Positions 9,781 to 20,639 of a DNA stretch of 64,000 bases are shown here, piece after piece. Source of the DNA: Chrysaora quinquecirrha (lineage: Eukaryota > Cnidaria > Scyphozoa > Semaeostomeae > Pelagiidae); NCBI GenBank assembly GCA_014526335.1, contig JACTAT010000048.1, positions 2,624,325 to 2,688,324 on the forward strand. The letters are read 5' to 3'. How positions within the stretch are numbered: position 1 is the first letter of the stretch; each line of letters begins with the position of its first letter. Under the pieces are notes generated by a model, which saw nothing but the letters and a program-made list of their open reading frames with translations, was not told the origin of the DNA and searched no databases. The position numbers and the translations under genes were made by a program.

Positions 9781-11220
9781 TTAATTTCTGTTTCATAAAA
9801 ACTAAATATTATAGAGCGTGAAAAAAACGTTCCTTCCAATCGACCACGCATCAACTGCTGAGAAGAAATTCTAAAAAGTTATCCTTGACGTCTATAGGTA
9901 GGGACGACCACACTGTGAGCATACCAGTCATTTTGTCACGTCATAAAAATTTGTTTTGTTATAGACACCTGCTTCTTTTGGTGCGATATCCAACACGAAA
10001 GAAAGACAGGTCTAGTTCTGTCTTTTGAAATTTATCGTGTATTTCCTATGTATGTGTTGCTTGTTGTTTGACAAAGTCTGTTGTATGAAAGTGATGCTTT
10101 ATTAAAGTTTTGTTATAATGAATGCTTTGCTGTATTGATTTTTTGCATGACTGTATTGATCTGTATTGACCGTATGGATCATTAGAAAACACACTCAATA
10201 AGCTAATTTAGTTTTTTCTTATCTTATTGCATGGGTCCATGGTCCACGGTCTGACGTTCATAGGTACTAGGGCCGGTAGATAGACTATGCAAGTGAAAAG
10301 TCTCCAGAATGACATATAATTACTAAAGCCCTTCGAGCACCAGCCTATAGCCCTTGCCCAAAAGCACGCCGCGCGCTTCGGTGTGGGCTTTTGCGGTTTG
10401 CTTTTCACTTCTGACCTCCGCTTTCCAACGGTTGGTTATGGACTGAATCATTCTGAAGAATAAATCAGTTTGATTAGGGGACACAGTCATTGCTAGTAGA
10501 GTATCATGGAAAATGTTTCAGGTGATGTCTCATCTTCCTTGGTTAGTGTAGAAGAAAGACTCCATTGTAACAATGTGACGTGATAGAAATGGTCATTTTA
10601 TACACGGAAAATAAGTATGGATTGATTAATTGTACGCAAAAATGGCTTTGGGAAGTGGTGTCTCGCCAAGCTATGGCATGAACCGTTTAAATAAGCTTTC
10701 TATGGAAAGGATGACTCAGTCTCAGTAACTGTATTGACGAATGGCTTTATGTGAAGAGTGCTTTGTATTCTAAGGAAAATAAAGTGCGTCTGGTTAAGTG
10801 TTTAGGGTTCTTAAAGTGGAGTAGAACGTTAGTCTTTGTTAATTATTCGGTCTTTTAAAGTGGTTTACATGCTTGGTACAAAGAAACACACTGTAATTGA
10901 TTGTAAAAACACACATTCGACGTTAGGTGCTTTGTGTGCAAGGGAGATTAGTGACAATGAGCTTTCTCTCAATGACGGTAAGAACGGATAACTTGTTCTT
11001 TAAGAATGCTTAGAAACGAAAGAATCTAACTGTATCCCCTAATGTGCAGTAGGTTGTAAGATGCACGTTCTAGAATGTTCTTTAGTACAGTTGCTCTACC
11101 CTGTTCCTCGGACCTTTAATCTGTAACTGATTCAGGTCTGTAGTGACTGACTGCAAGGTACACAAACGTTAGTCTTGATGACAGAAGGTATGGGTCGTTT
11201 GGTTCTTTGGGTGCTTAGTA
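9781..11220. other. No gene seen
   Basis: AT-rich, with a small cluster of tgtattgat words at 10130-10175. A 66-codon minus-strand ORF at 10208-10408 has no recognisable motif. The end is the 5' junction of the next LINE. Confidence 0.5.
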
Positions 11221-12000
11221 TGCAAGGAGGCCTTCAAAATGATCTTGAAAAGATGGCACAATGGGAAGAGAAGTGGCAAATGGAATTCCATCCAGAGAAA
11301 TGTCAAATCCTCACCATATCAAGAAGCAGGAAACCAATCATATACGACTACACCCTCTATGGGCAAAGTCTGAGCCATGTTAGCTCTGCCAAATACCTAG
11401 GAGTAACACTGTCCAAGGATCTAAGCTGGAATCAACATATCAGTCACACAGTTTGTAAAGGCACAAGATCCCTTAACTTTCTCAAAATTAATTTTCGCAT
11501 AAACTCGCCTCAGTTGAAATCAAAAGCCTACAAAGCAATTGTACGACCAGTTGTGGAATTTGCTACATCAGTCTGGGATCCATACACAAAAAAGAATATC
11601 CACACCCTTGAAATGGTACAAAGAAGAGCAGCTCGTTACGTCCTAAATAGACATGATAGATTCGCAAGTGTAACTGATATGATTTCAGAATTGAAATGGG
11701 AAACCCTGGAGGAAAGGAGAACAAAAAAGAGATTTGCTATGTTTTATAAAATCCAACATGGCCTGGTAGCAGTTGACAAAGATAAATATATCAAGCAATC
11801 TTCAAGAGTTTCTAGACATAGCCATAACCAAGCATATGAAATCCCAAAAACTGGACCAGATTATTATAACTTTTCTTTCTTTCCCCGTACAATAAATGAC
11901 TGGAACAGGTTGCCACAGTCAGTGATAGACTCCAAAACAATTGACTCTTTTAAAAATGCTATTGTTTAACTAAATAAAAAAAATCGTATATGTAAAAAAA
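11221..12000 (+). mobile_element. 5'-truncated CR1-like LINE, RT C-terminal region
   Basis: Uninterrupted coding from about 11221 to the stop at 11969. It starts inside the RT thumb at LQNDLEKMAQWEEKWQMEF (downstream of the YADD motif), then FHPEKCQILTISR, SSAKYLGVTLSKDLSWNQHI, KAIVRPVVEFATSVWDPY, MVQRRAARYVLN and ends RTINDWNRLPQSVIDS. These are standard C-terminal blocks of jockey/CR1-superfamily RTs. An A-rich 3' tail (aactaaataaaaaaaatcg) follows. Lack of stops in 250 codons indicates a young copy. The family differs from the LINE at 7215-9245. The 5' truncation is typical of target-primed reverse transcription. Confidence 0.9.
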
Positions 12001-13358
12001 AATGGCAAGAATTGATAAATAGGGAGGGTTGCAGAGTAGTTTTCACTGTGAGCCAATGTGTTGCAATGAACCATGAGAATAACCTATCACAATTGCATAA
12101 CCCATAGGTTTAACTCACCAATTGCAATTGTGCCATAATTGCTGCTCAGTTGCCAAACCTATTTATCAATATCTTTTCTTCCTCTCTAGCAATTTAATCT
12201 TCGTTTATTTTCACATATTTGTTTCTTTTTTTTCTTTTTTTTTAAATCAACAGAGGCTTCATTATTGAAGTAGTTGATTAAACACGTAGAAGACCTAAAA
12301 TTCCTTATTGTGCAGCAAATTTCAAGCACTTGTAGGCGTGGGTTGCGAAATAAACCACATGTAATTATATGTAATAAAATTCAAAGTTAGGTTGAAAGTC
12401 AGATTGTTATGGAAAATTCCCTGCCTATTATGTCTACAAACATTCTTGAACTTTCTGCTTTCCATAGTAAAAAATATTTAGTTTAATTTGACTAAAATTT
12501 AGTAGGAACAGCGATCAAACTGTGAAATTCAGCTTCCCCGTTGTCAGAACAGCTGATTAACCCACGTGACTCAGGTAGTCAAATGATATCCCGCGCACAA
12601 CTCCAGGAGCCAATCATATTCGACCTTGACATGACCTGTCTCACGGAAGGCCCAAACATCACAAAACAAAGGCTATTTTAGTACTGACCATTAAACAGGG
12701 AACAAATGATATATCGGACCTAACCTTTCCTCCATGGTAAGATGGAGGAGAAATTCGATATGGTAGATGTAAATTCTTCTCATTTCGTGGAAAAAATCTC
12801 ATCTTCCCTTACAAAATATCAACTTTTTGCATTATTCTCTCGTTTTCTAGTTTGCTTGGGTTTTTGACGTGAAAGAGCAATCTTTTTTACATATCAAAGA
12901 ATAAAAAACAAAAAGTTGAAAGATTTTGTAAAAATCGTGAAATTTCGACCAGACTCTTGCCTAAAACGCTCATTGTTCGAAGACCTGTACTTTACATTGT
13001 AATTCCTTCTCTGCTTCGCTTGTGATGCAGCAATGTTCACCGTCACATAGTTTTCATATCGTTATGTCGTTTCTTCAGTTCAACTAAATACTGAGCAGGA
13101 CCCTGACCGGCTTCTCACTGGCTTTTTGACATTCTACCGTGAAAGATACTCATTCATACATTAATTCAAATGATTGTACGTCAGTACTGGCCTGCTTACT
13201 GATTCTATACGTCAACAAAAAAGAAGGCAATTGTTCTTCCCAGTCATTCGTATCGTTATTGAATCTCATTCTTAGCAGCAATTTAACCATAATCCACATT
13301 GGGGGTGTCCCCCCGAGTTTTATTGTTTATCGCGTTTTCAGCTTGATAGCTGAAGGGC
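12001..13358. other. No gene seen
   Basis: AT-rich sequence with short ORFs only. An ORF at 13139-13423 runs across the border of the following transposon and shows no motif. Confidence 0.5.
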
Positions 13359-13362
13359 TCAA

Positions 13363-13396
13363 AGGAGAACTGAAACGTCAGAATTATTTTTTGATA
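13363..13396 (+). repeat. Left TIR of the THAP transposon
   Basis: aggagaactgaaacgtcaga and the following attattttttgata are repeated in reverse complement at 15114-15147 with one mismatch. Confidence 0.85.
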
Positions 13397-13540
13397 GATG
13401 AAGGTAGAACTTATGAGAAATAGAATTCTTTTTTAATTTTTCAAATATTTCCACTAGTCTTTGAGTTATGAGCAATCAAAGTTTGTCCCGAGAAATCTGC
13501 CGAGTGCCTTCCGAAGGCTTCCGAAAAAGTTTTGAGCTCG

Positions 13541-13548
13541 TGACGTCA
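13541..13548. promoter_or_regulatory. CRE-like palindrome TGACGTCA, left subterminal
   Basis: Perfect CREB/ATF-type palindrome within gagctcgtgacgtcacaaat. The same block, inverted, lies at 14930-14965 near the other end. It sits about 130 bp upstream of the acidic exon's ATG, so it could drive that gene; inferred from position only. Confidence 0.45.
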
Positions 13549-13676
13549 CAAATACCTTGTTTGTTCATTTCATTTCATCATTTCATCATTTGCTGATCGG
13601 AGTGTCTGGCACGTTTATCTATACCAAGTTTTTTTTTGATTCCGTAAAGTATTAAAAAAGAAAGAGAATTGATAAA

Positions 13677-13858
13677 ATGTCATCTTCAGATTCGGAAACA
13701 GAGTTCTCCTATCCAGATTTGCAGGAACAGGCCGCTATTCAACCATATATGTTTGAGCCAGCGCCGCAAAGTTCTGAAGACGATAGGCCCAATTTGGAGG
13801 ATGAGTCGAGCGAGGAAGATGACGAAGATATCAATATCGATAGATTACAATCTCCTTT
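13677..13858 (+). CDS. Acidic first exon (P2X7-like/zinc-ribbon family N-terminus?)
   Basis: ATG at 13677 opens about 60 codons: SSSDSETEFSYPDLQEQ, then AIQPYMFEPAPQSSEDD, then SSEEDDEDINIDRLQ. A clean donor (CTCCTTT|GTAAGC) falls at 13858/13859, just before an in-frame stop. Short acidic N-termini with PYxFEP are known to me from repeated invertebrate genes that continue, after an intron, into a cysteine-rich P2X7-type cytosolic domain. The second exon is not visible inside this transposon copy, so only the first exon may have been kept. Confidence 0.5.
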
Positions 13859-14504
13859 GTAAGCGGCTCTGCAAGCTGATCGATCTCAGGTTCACTGTCA
13901 GTGGTAGAGCAATGTTCTTCCAGTAATTTTGATATTACCTATGCAACAGAAATAAAACAACACATATTAGGCTATAAGTTTTTATGGATGAAGAAATTGA
14001 AAGTTCATTTCGGCTTGCTACAAGGGGCGTAGACCAAACGCAGTTTTCTAATTGTAATGTAGTTGAAATGGCTGAACAATTTTAAACTTCGAATGGCGAT
14101 GTTGAGTGCTGTGGATGAATTTCCGAAAATTTAAATAATTTGAGAAAAAAACTGCCTTAAAATCTCTGACATAAAAACCGGAAACTAGTATATTGCGTCA
14201 CCCGTAGAGGAGCTACCCACCACACGCCCTGGCTGTTTTGGCAATTTTGAGAGAAGTGACTTGTCTTTCCCATAGTCTGTCTTTCTAATCTAGGAATAAT
14301 CTGTTGCTATAACTTTAAGAAAGTTTAAAGAAAATACGGGTGTGTATATTATAGAGTCTTCTGAGTAGTCTTCCAGATGTTCAAATTTTCGTTATTCGAA
14401 TTAAAAAACTAATTCATGCATAAAAACAAAGTGACACTTACTTCACGACGTGCTCGTTTCGGAATTGCACAAGCGTGTACTTTCTTCCTCGGACTTAGCC
14501 TTGG

Positions 14505-14834
14505 CTACAAGCGCGTCATCAATTTGTTGGCCAAAAAAGTCGTCTTTCCTTTCACCTGCCCTTTCATTTTTGGTGACGAGAAATCGAATTCAGTTCGAAC
14601 TGCATCTGCTTTTAATTTTGATTTAAAACGAACTCCAGTTATCTCCATCAGTTTAGGATTTCTCTCCAAACAATCCGACTTAAAATGAGTTCGGCAAAGT
14701 CTAGAACTGGTGCTTGGTTTAAAATTCGATCGCTTCATGTTTCTCACCCATTGCCGCCGCAATGCAGGATCGTTAGGAAAAGTAAAAAGAGATTTCCCTT
14801 TTCCAGTACAATTATATGCTGAGCAACCAACCAT
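14505..14834 (-). CDS. THAP-domain protein of a DNA transposon
   Basis: About 109 codons from ATG 14834. Residues 1-80 form a THAP zinc finger: MVGCSAYNCTGKG supplies the first two Cys, PNDPALRRQWVRNMKR the basic helix with the invariant Trp, and LCRTHFKSDC the last Cys and His. A P-F-like hydrophobic pair (GVRFKSKLK) follows. THAP domains bind DNA and occur at the N-terminus of P-element and Kolobok-type transposases. The protein stops at 14505 with no catalytic domain, so it is either a truncated transposase or a stand-alone DNA-binding partner. A TTG codon upstream (14852) is in frame, but the ATG matches the usual THAP start. Confidence 0.75.
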   Translation of the reverse strand: MVGCSAYNCTGKGKSLFTFPNDPALRRQWVRNMKRSNFKPSTSSRLCRTHFKSDCLERNPKLMEITGVRFKSKLKADAVRTEFDFSSPKMKGQVKGKTTFLANKLMTRL

Positions 14835-14949
14835 TTTGTGTATTTCACGCAAGAAACACGAACTAAACTAATAAGCTTGTCTTTTCGCTCGCTTTTATTA
14901 CGAACGTTCGTATAGGTTACTCAGCTGTGGAATTCAGACATGGTATTTG

Positions 14950-14957
14950 TGACGTCA
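14950..14957. promoter_or_regulatory. CRE-like palindrome TGACGTCA, right subterminal
   Basis: Reverse-complement counterpart of the block at 13541. It lies about 115 bp upstream of the THAP start codon on the minus strand. Confidence 0.45.
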
Positions 14958-15113
14958 GAAGCTCAAATCACGAAAGGCGCCGACTGTCTGCGATAATTCT
15001 CGGACGTGTTTAACGCCAGTTCCTGTTTGCAAAAACAGGAATTGCGTCAAAATGACAAATTATTTTGCAACGAAACCTTCATGAATGAATTCAGCGCACT
15101 TTTTTCTGCATTA

Positions 15114-15147
15114 TATCAAAAAATAATTTTGACGTTTCAGTTCTCCT
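15114..15147 (-). repeat. Right TIR of the THAP transposon
   Basis: Reverse complement of 13363-13396 with a single mismatch; followed directly by TTAA. Confidence 0.85.
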
Positions 15148-15159
15148 TTAAAGCTATTT

Positions 15160-16065
15160 AGACCTTTGAAACAATATGGAAAATTTTAGTGTCATGATCC
15201 TTCAGGTTCGCCATATTATTGTTTTACACTTTCTCGCGCCATTGCGGCAACAGTATTTAGCCCGGTTTTTAAATCATAGAAAAATGGCCTCCAAGTGCAC
15301 ATTTTCAAACTTCAACAGTGCTTTGTTTTTTAAGATATAACAACGAAATTTTCAAAATGTTCTTGTTTTAGATACGTTATCAGCTTCTTATTTGCAATTT
15401 TCATGCAACTTTTGTACTTTTTCCAAATCCGGAAATCTTTTGAACGGCTCTCGTAAGGTATAGGCGTAATGGTTTGGGGAAAAATCCCGGGAGATTTCAA
15501 CGGATTAAACGAGCGATTTTAAGAGCAATAAATAAAACACGAGTTTCGTTCAAATTTTGCCCAATTGAATTAAACTGGAATTGAGCAAGAGCTAATGAAA
15601 TCTGGAAGATTTTATAAGTAATTTCAATGTGCAAACAAATTTCGATTCGTCTGTACATAAAGGAAGACCTCTTCCTCAAAATTTAGAAACTCTATAACTT
15701 TCTAATACTTACGGTGGAATCTCAATCTCATTTTTCTTCATCCTATTATTCTATTTATCATTTTATTCACTGTTCGTAAATGAATTCATAAATTCCTGGC
15801 TCTTGGGTCCGTCGTTGGTGAATATCCATACACACTCTTTTCAAAAATCTTAATCTTTTTGTTTTTCTGAGCCCAATTATTCTTAGAAATGTTTGATTCT
15901 AAGCCCGAGATCATTCTTAAATCATCCTTCTTCTAAAGGATCTCACGTGGTGTGAAATTTGTTAGTTTTGTTGATATGCGAAAACAATGAAGAGATCCAT
16001 TCAATAATTCTGTCTGATTTTCAGATAGAAATAATAAACTGTACGAATTTTACTATTTATCCACG
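15160..16065. other. No gene seen
   Basis: AT-rich. On the minus strand a good donor (CACCG|TAAGT context) occurs near 15712, but I cannot define an exon ending there. Probably intronic if the Ig exon just upstream on the minus strand is real. Confidence 0.4.
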
Positions 16066-16070
16066 TCTAC

Positions 16071-16340
16071 TAGTGTCAATGATAAACTTGGCTCGTGCAC
16101 GTCCATGCATATTTTGCGCGATACATATAAATACCACTGAATCTATTTCACGAATGTCTTTGATCTTCAGAGAACTTGCAGCTGTTTGTGTGATATTCGG
16201 AGGACTAATGGGAGAATATCCATCTTCATTGATCCAAAACACATCTGGCTTTGGTTTTCCATTGGCTTTACAACTAATTATTACTGCACTCCCTTTTTCA
16301 CCAAAATGTCTTTCTTTACGGCTGATTATTCTGGGTAATT
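16071..16340 (-). CDS. Exon encoding an immunoglobulin (I-set-like) domain
   Basis: Minus-strand segment of 270 bp bordered by an acceptor (GATTTTTAG|AA) and a donor (CACTA|GTAGAC), in phase 1 at both ends, as is usual for Ig exons. The peptide contains GSAVIISCKANGKPKPDVFW (first Ig Cys and core Trp), SSLKIKDIREIDSVVFICIA (the D-x-x-x-Y/F-x-C position, with F and the second Cys) and ends in a beta-strand-like GRARAKFIIDT. One exon gives one Ig domain. No stop interrupts it. A second exon of the same type lies at 39398-39670 on the same strand, so both may belong to one Ig-superfamily receptor or adhesion gene with large introns; linkage is inference. Confidence 0.75.
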
Positions 16341-16439
16341 CTAAAAATCAAGAATTAATTTTCACACTTAGTGAGCAAAAGTACTGAACAGATCGACTAA
16401 ACATAGCCGCGCTATCGCAATGTCCGAAGGACAATAATC

Positions 16440-16493
16440 ACCATCAAAATCGTCATCATCATCATCGAAATCGTTATCATCATCAAAATTGTT

Positions 16494-16529
<36 letters not shown>

Positions 16530-16567
16530 GTCTTCATCATCATCATTATCAACATCATCATCATCAT

Positions 16568-16624
<57 letters not shown>

Positions 16625-16975
16625 TATCAACATGATCATCATCGCCAGCACAATCATCACCACCATTTACATTGTCATTGTCAGTATCATTGTCGTTATC
16701 ATCATCATTATCTTCATCATCGTTATCATCACCATCATCTTCACCGTCGTCATCATCATCATCATTACATATCATCATCATCATCATCATGATCATGATC
16801 ATCACTATCATCATCACCATCATCATCATCTTCATCATCGTCATTATCATTATCATAATGACCCCAATTGTCATCATCATCATCTGCGCAACAATCATCA
16901 TTATGCTATTCTCCTCATTATTTATCATCGACATTGTCATCATGATCATGATCATGATGATCAACACCATCACTC
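16440..16975. repeat. Trinucleotide microsatellite (ATC)n / (GAT)n
   Basis: Long interrupted run of tca/atc triplets with scattered variants such as gtt, att and cgt. Six-frame translation gives poly-Asp, poly-Met, poly-Ile and poly-His ORFs on both strands; these are artefacts of the repeat. It would lie in the intron upstream of the Ig exon at 16071-16340. Confidence 0.95.
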
Positions 16976-16980
16976 ATAAC

Positions 16981-18190
16981 CAATATGGTAAGAGGGACTC
17001 AAAATTTGTTTGTCATGGAGCCAGCCTCCCTAACCAAATTCTGTAGTCACGTCTCAGTAATAAGCAAACATAACCATAACGCAGTTGGTTACTCTCATCT
17101 CTTTAGATTTTCCAACTCAAATATCTAATTATGCTATAGGAACAGAGAATATTCTGATAACCATCGAGTCAGAATGAATTTTTGGCAAAAATATCCACAA
17201 CGCAACATACGACTCTAATCTGCACCGTGATATCTTATCACATCTCATTATGCAAATGAAAACTTAGAGAATTTTCTGATTGGATGACCTTCGACAACTT
17301 GTGCCAATTACTCGGCCGCAATGAATCATTTACTTGTTTACGTTGATCGAATTCAGTAATTGCTGCTAATTGCCAAGTAGTTGGTTTTCATGATGACCAA
17401 TTACGGCGACATCAAAGTTTACGTCCTTTTATTTGTGGCTTAGCTATTGTTACCAATTTGGCAGGAAAAAGCGTCTATACATGTATTCATACCTACATGC
17501 GTTCCACGAACACCCTCTCATTATGTCCTTCGGACATAAAAATGGCGGCCAAAAGAAGTTATAGGTCTATTCGAAAAACATGGCACAGGAAGAGTATGAC
17601 GGCATAGTGCCTTCACAAATCTACAACCCGAACAGGCGGGAAAAACAAAGAAAATTTCGTTGAATTTCAATTAGAATTCAAAATGAAGGATTTTTTTTTT
17701 AAATTTAACGAAAGAAAAAACCGAGAAAACTTTGAAGCAGTGGCTGCTAAAATTTTAGCTAAATAATTTAGGAGTGGTTGTTGAAATAAAGAAAAGGTTA
17801 AAGGATATTGTGATGGAGGATAGGATAAGTTTACTTTTATTGGGTATTTTTCAACAAAAACACACTCGTTATATCAAGACAAACGGTAGATTTTTCAACT
17901 GGTTTTTCAACTAAATGAATTTATTCTGTTTTCGCGCAATTACAAAATTTGGCATCGGCTACAATGTTCAGACTTATTCAGAATCAAAAAAGCATATCGT
18001 ACCTCGCTCACGGTAAATCAACATTCAATCTGTTAACGTAAATCAAATCAAACTGTCCTTGGAAAGGCAATATGTTACTGCCAATATATTCAAACAGTTG
18101 ATTTCTCAGACAGCATGTACCATTTACAACCATGGCGGTTCGCACATGAATTTTACAATGATTAGTTTAGATCAAGTCATCAACTTTTGT
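16981..18190. other. No gene seen
   Basis: AT-rich with no convincing ORF. A perfect short hairpin (ttatgtccttcggacataa) occurs at about 17520. The right end merges into the BEL/Pao remnant. Confidence 0.5.
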
Positions 18191-18199
18191 ACAAGAAGC

Positions 18200-18907
18200 C
18201 ATGGTCATGAACCGCGTGGGACTAGAAACTTGTTTATTTTTCTTTGTTATATTAATAAAGATCTTCGCACTTTTGGTGATGCAAGTAGCATTGGAACAGG
18301 TGCTGCAATTCCTGACTTTTAAAATCAAGGCTTGCAAAGAAAAGACTGACAATACCACGATCTAAGCTTGTGTCAGGGCACATGGCTATATGCCAATGTA
18401 CATGCCAATGTAAAAAAGAGTCTTGCAGGATTTCCTGTAACGAGATATTACGGCTGGCATGATAGTATGGTGGCGTTGCACTGGATTGAGGGGTATGGCA
18501 ACTTTAACCAGTTATTTAACCATCGGGTCAGGCAAATGCAAGAAAAGGTCGTAACAAAGTGGAATCACGTAAGTACAGAGGATAAACCAGCAGACATAGA
18601 TAGTAGAGGCTAACGTAGCAACGTAATAGCCCAGAAAAAGTTCAATGAACTGGGTAGGCTGTTAGATCAACGCCAATGACCACCAAAGATACACACAACA
18701 CAGAATGTTAAAATAGAAGCAGATGCTAAGCCTATGATTAAAGAGATTCTTCGATCTGCATACCCAAAGAAAGATCCGTTTGATAACATCCTCGAAAAGC
18801 TCTCCTTTTAGAGGCAATGGCAATAGCCAAATCGGCATCGAAATTCATAGCTAACTTTCTAGTATCAAAGAAGAACAGAACTAGTGGCCCAATCACAGCC
18901 AAGGAAG
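18200..18907 (+). mobile_element. BEL/Pao LTR-retrotransposon remnant (RNase H to integrase linker)
   Basis: Consecutive frames give LRTFGDASSIGTGAAIP (RNase H start), KSRLAKKRLTIPRSKLVSGH, then the open 18368-18613 segment with SLAGFPVTRYYGWHDSMVA, LHWIEGYGNFNQLFNHRV and STEDKPADIDSRG, and finally DPFDNILEKLSF and SGPITAKE. The motif order (FxDAS, IPRxELxxG, GWxDSxVALHWI, NPADxxSRG, GPLTxxE) is that of Pao-family pol proteins before the integrase. Frameshifts near 18315 and 18385 and several stops disable it. It is interrupted right after GPITAKE by a 5'-truncated RTE LINE. No LTRs or gag were found. Confidence 0.85.
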
Positions 18908-20407
18908 GGGAGCCAGAGGTAAATGCAGATGAGGGGCTTAGTATTGTCGAAGCAGAAGTGCAGAGAGCAATAGAGGAACTGAAGCATGGAACGGCAGGTG
19001 GAAGAGATAGTATAACGATAGAAGGGCACTGGGAAATGAATCTATTGAGGTAATAACTAAACTAGTATGCAATGATATTTACAGCAGAGGAAAAAATCCC
19101 CAAAGACCTGCGAGAGTCTGTGTTTGTCCCAAATCCGAAGAAATCACAAGATATGGAATGTTCACAGTTCAGAACCATAAGCACAATGAGCCATGTTGTG
19201 AAAGACTTGTTGAAGATCATCCAGTACAGAGTGGATTCAGAAAAGGACCATTAAACATCTTCAATCTTAGAACAATCTGTGAGCGGCATATAGAGTTACA
19301 GAAGAACATCTATGGCTGCTTCATTGACTACGAGAAGACCTTTGATAGAGTCAATCGCGAAAAGATGCTAGAATGCGTGGAGAATATTAGGATAGATGGG
19401 AGAGACTTGCGATTACACAGGAATCTTTACTGGAGACAGATGGCAGTAGTGAGAACCAAAATGGGTTCTCATCAGGAGTGCAAATAAAGAGAGGAGTGAG
19501 ACAAGGCTGCATTATCTCACCAAGGATTTTCAATAGCTGTTCGGAAATGAAGTTACGAGACATACTGGATTACAAAGGGCTGGAGATCAGCGGACAGAAT
19601 ATTAATTATATACGCTATGCAGATGATATTGTGCTACTGGCTAACAGCGAAAGAGAACTACAGGAAATAGTGGATGAAATAAATGTGGCTGGTAACAATT
19701 ACGGAGTGAAAATGAATGTATCAAAGACAAAAAATTCGTAATAAGCAAAGATAGTCTTATCCCAGCGAACATCATTATTGAGCAGGCGGATGTAGGGCAC
19801 GTAACCCAATTTGTCTACTTAAGACTATTGATAACAGAGGATGGTCGGGAGGATGGTAGGCCATGTCGATAGAGACTAAGAAGGATAGGAACTGCACAGG
19901 GCATTTTCAACAAAATGAAAGATGTACTCATATCAAGACAATTAGATATAGAAATCCGAAAAAGGCTCATGAAATTTTATGTGTAGTCAACACTACTAAA
20001 TGGTGCCGAGTTATTGATTTTAAATAAAGATATTCAGAATAAAATACAAGCATTAGAGATGTATTGCAGCAGAAGGATGTTGAGAGTGTTCTGGACAATG
20101 AGAATAAACAATTAGACGATTTTAACATGCATAAAGGACTCTTTTACAAACTACCAGATAGGCTAAACTGAGATATTTTGGACACATGATACGAAAAGAC
20201 GACATACAGAAGGTTTTAACGGAGGGGGAAATTGAAGGCAAACGAGGAAGAGGCCGTCCAAGACAAACCTGGTGTCGTGAGATAGAAATTCTCACACATA
20301 AGAAATATTGGCAGTGTTCAAGAATAGGACAGAACAGGAAAGCATGGAAGTCCCTTAGAGCCGACCTACAGGATGTGGATGTCAGCTGATGATGACGATG
20401 ATGATGA
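18908..20407 (+). mobile_element. RTE-clade LINE, 5'-truncated, inserted in BEL/Pao
   Basis: RT blocks in order: EVQRAIEELKHGTAGGRDSI (about 18950), PKDLRESVFVPNPKKS, YGCFIDYEKTFDRVNREKML (motif A, about 19310), KRGVRQGCIISPRIFN, then INYIRYADDIVLLANSE (YADD, about 19615), MNVSKTKN, LRYFGHMIRKDD and the C-terminal KRGRGRPRQTWCREIEIL with NRKAWKSLRADLQDV. This gRGRPRxxW and RxxWKxLxA ending is typical of RTE/BovB-type elements. Open pieces are 18817-19053, 19158-19487, 19478-19741 and 20186-20389, separated by frameshifts and stops. The endonuclease is missing. The end is a GATGATGA-rich tail, as RTE elements have short-repeat tails rather than poly(A). Confidence 0.9.
20386..20407 (+). repeat. 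GAT-rich 3' tail of the RTE LINE
   Basis: gctgatgatgacgatgatga follows the RTE stop codon directly and marks its 3' end. Confidence 0.8.
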
Positions 20408-20639
20408 ATTGAAAGCTTGGTTGCTTTGCACTGGATAAATGATGATAAAAAATCAACTTTTTGAGCAACAGCGTATCAATAATAATGGAAATGGATTGTA
20501 ATCAGTGGAGACATGTTCTTACCGCAGAACATCCTGCACACATAGCCAGCAGAAGTTGTAATTCAACGTATCTTGACGATAGCTGGTTCAAGCTTCTAGA
20601 TTCGACGAAGGAAAGTTGTGGCCACCTGATATAGCGACA

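Larger units (their letters stand above)
13363..15147. mobile_element. TIR DNA transposon with TTAA-like target site and THAP gene (Kolobok-like)
   Basis: A 34-bp terminal inverted repeat, with one mismatch, bounds 1785 bp: AGGAGAACTGAAACGTCA, one variable base, then AATTATTTTTTGATA. The element is flanked by TCAA on the left (13359-13362) and TTAA on the right (15148-15151), consistent with a 4-bp TTAA duplication with one mutation. Inside are a minus-strand THAP-domain ORF (14834-14505) and a plus-strand acidic first exon (13677-13858), arranged tail to tail with their starts towards the two ends. Each end also carries a matching subterminal block with TGACGTCA. TTAA targets plus THAP are features of Kolobok elements; no DDE catalytic domain is visible here, so this is probably a non-autonomous or internally deleted copy. 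Confidence 0.65.

Noticed and set aside
16368..17046. Long Asp-rich, Met-rich, Ile-rich and His-rich ORFs on both strands
   Set aside because: All arise from the ATC/GAT triplet microsatellite; every frame of a stop-free triplet repeat is open.
20570..20615. TYLDDSW, resembling the BEL/Pao RT active site
   Set aside because: Only seven residues match, and it lies downstream of the RNase H and integrase-linker parts where RT would not be.
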